DNA from: Okeania sp034190295
GTDB lineage: Bacteria; Cyanobacteriota; Cyanobacteriia; Cyanobacteriales; Microcoleaceae
NCBI GenBank assembly: GCA_034190295.1
Contig: JAXHSW010000085.1
Location: 1 to 36,478, forward strand
DNA length: 36,478 nucleotides
Direction of reading: 5' to 3'
Below the pieces are notes generated by a model that saw only the letters and a program-made list of their open reading frames with translations, searched no databases and was not told the DNA's origin. This document shows positions 36,068 to 36,478 of this stretch, in pieces (positions within the stretch are counted from its first letter, which is position 1; each line of letters opens with the position of its first letter). The position numbers and the translations under genes were made by a program.

Positions 36068-36357
36068 ATGGATTTTTTTTCATTATATGAGTCACATTTT
36101 AAACAATCTTTGACTGTAACTCAAGTCCAAACTTTGAAAATTTTAGTTTGGCTAATTACTGTCCAGAAAACTGTAAAAATAGAAAGGCATTTCTGCTTGT
36201 TTTCCTTTACCTATTAAATATGAAAGCCGTCGCCGTCATATTCAAAGATTTTTAACATCCTGCATCTTTGAGTTTACCCTTGTTTTGGTTCCCGATCATC
36301 AAGATGCTTATTGACAAAGAATTTACCGATGGTAGTCGATTAATTATTACTATAGAT
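36068..36357 (+). pseudogene. IS4-like DDE transposase of IS-B, 5' part with frameshifts
   Basis: Pieces in three frames read MDFFSLYESHFKQSLTVTQV...QKTVKIER, then FPLPIKYESRRRHIQRFLTSC, then WFPIIKMLIDKEFTDGSRLIITID. This is the N-terminal part missing from IS-A, ending at the same TID codon. Two frameshifts mean that this copy was already defective or has decayed. The start at 36068 is the ATG after a purine-rich stretch; upstream in-frame codons read through the IS palindrome and are unlikely to be coding. Confidence 0.72.
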
Positions 36358-36478
36358 CTCACGGGGTGACAAGCGCCTCAAAACTATTGTGGTATAATGG
36401 TTTAAAGAATATAATCCCTTTCAAAAATTAAATATTTTTTTTGAGAATGATAATCATTATCATAAAGGGAGTGGATTC
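36358..36478 (+). mobile_element. IS-C: IS4-like element, left end (runs off window)
   Basis: Third copy of the CTCACGGGGTGACAAGCG terminus, starting at 36358 directly after ACTATAGAT. It is similar to the other two ends for the remaining 121 bp but more diverged. It contains GAGAATGATAATCATTATC at 36443-36461. Confidence 0.75.

Larger units (their letters stand above)
35829..36357 (+). mobile_element. IS-B: IS4-like element, left-hand part
   Basis: Starts with CTCACGGGGTGACAAGCG at 35829, directly after the 9-mer in IS-A. The about 160-bp terminal region resembles the IS-A end, and the 5' part of a plus-strand transposase follows. It is cut after ACTATAGAT (36349-36357) by IS-C. Confidence 0.75.

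Noticed and set aside
35945..36217. 90-codon frame starting MSDRSPI
   Set aside because: The GTG start and first 40 or so codons read through the IS palindrome and leader. Only the MDFFSLYESHF part is transposase; annotated instead as the pseudogene from 36068.

Overview
The window looks like chromosome of a filamentous marine cyanobacterium of the Trichodesmium/Okeania type. The evidence is low G+C, frequent GCGATCGC (HIP1) octamers, long repeat-rich intergenic spaces, and cyanobacterial-type hemL, bioB, fused hisIE, BioY, CxxCH-containing adenylate cyclase and lumenal pentapeptide proteins. The genus is an inference; the phylum is much safer. There is no rRNA, tRNA or CRISPR array that I can see.

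Positions 1-17000 hold mostly housekeeping genes separated by repeat-filled gaps: a TPR protein (-), hemL (-), hisIE (+), an 894-residue HEAT-repeat protein built of about 26 units of 34 residues (-), a proline iminopeptidase (+), a SAM methyltransferase (-), a membrane class III adenylate cyclase with a c-type heme motif (+), a lumenal pentapeptide-repeat protein (-), and a biotin/lipoprotein cluster reading bioB-bioY-lspA (-).

Positions 17480-25331 hold a GNAT acetyltransferase (-) diverging from a phosphate-uptake locus: two paralogous phosphate-binding proteins (the first preceded by a four-repeat Pho box, the second a lipoprotein), then pstC, pstA and pstB. The genes are in the usual order but spread over 7.2 kb because mobile repeats fill the spacers.

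Positions 26575-32048 are signalling: a frameshifted MazG-like pyrophosphohydrolase, a response regulator fused to a class III cyclase, and a PAS-like/GAF hybrid histidine kinase, all on the minus strand. With the membrane cyclase this makes two cyclic-nucleotide enzymes of different subtypes in one window.

Positions 33538-36478 are the most unusual part: a nest of mobile elements. A decayed IS200/IS605-type tnpB is split by the 3' end of a group II intron. The intron ORF is split by an IS4-like element (IS-A), IS-A by a second copy (IS-B), and IS-B by a third (IS-C) that runs off the window. Both self-insertions use the same 9-bp site, ACTATAGAT, at the codon of the first catalytic aspartate of the transposase. 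The same tnpB remnant also carries a 100-bp MITE and a 42-bp hairpin insertion. At least four families of small mobile repeats (MITEs) recur across the whole window, one with clear 8-bp target duplications.
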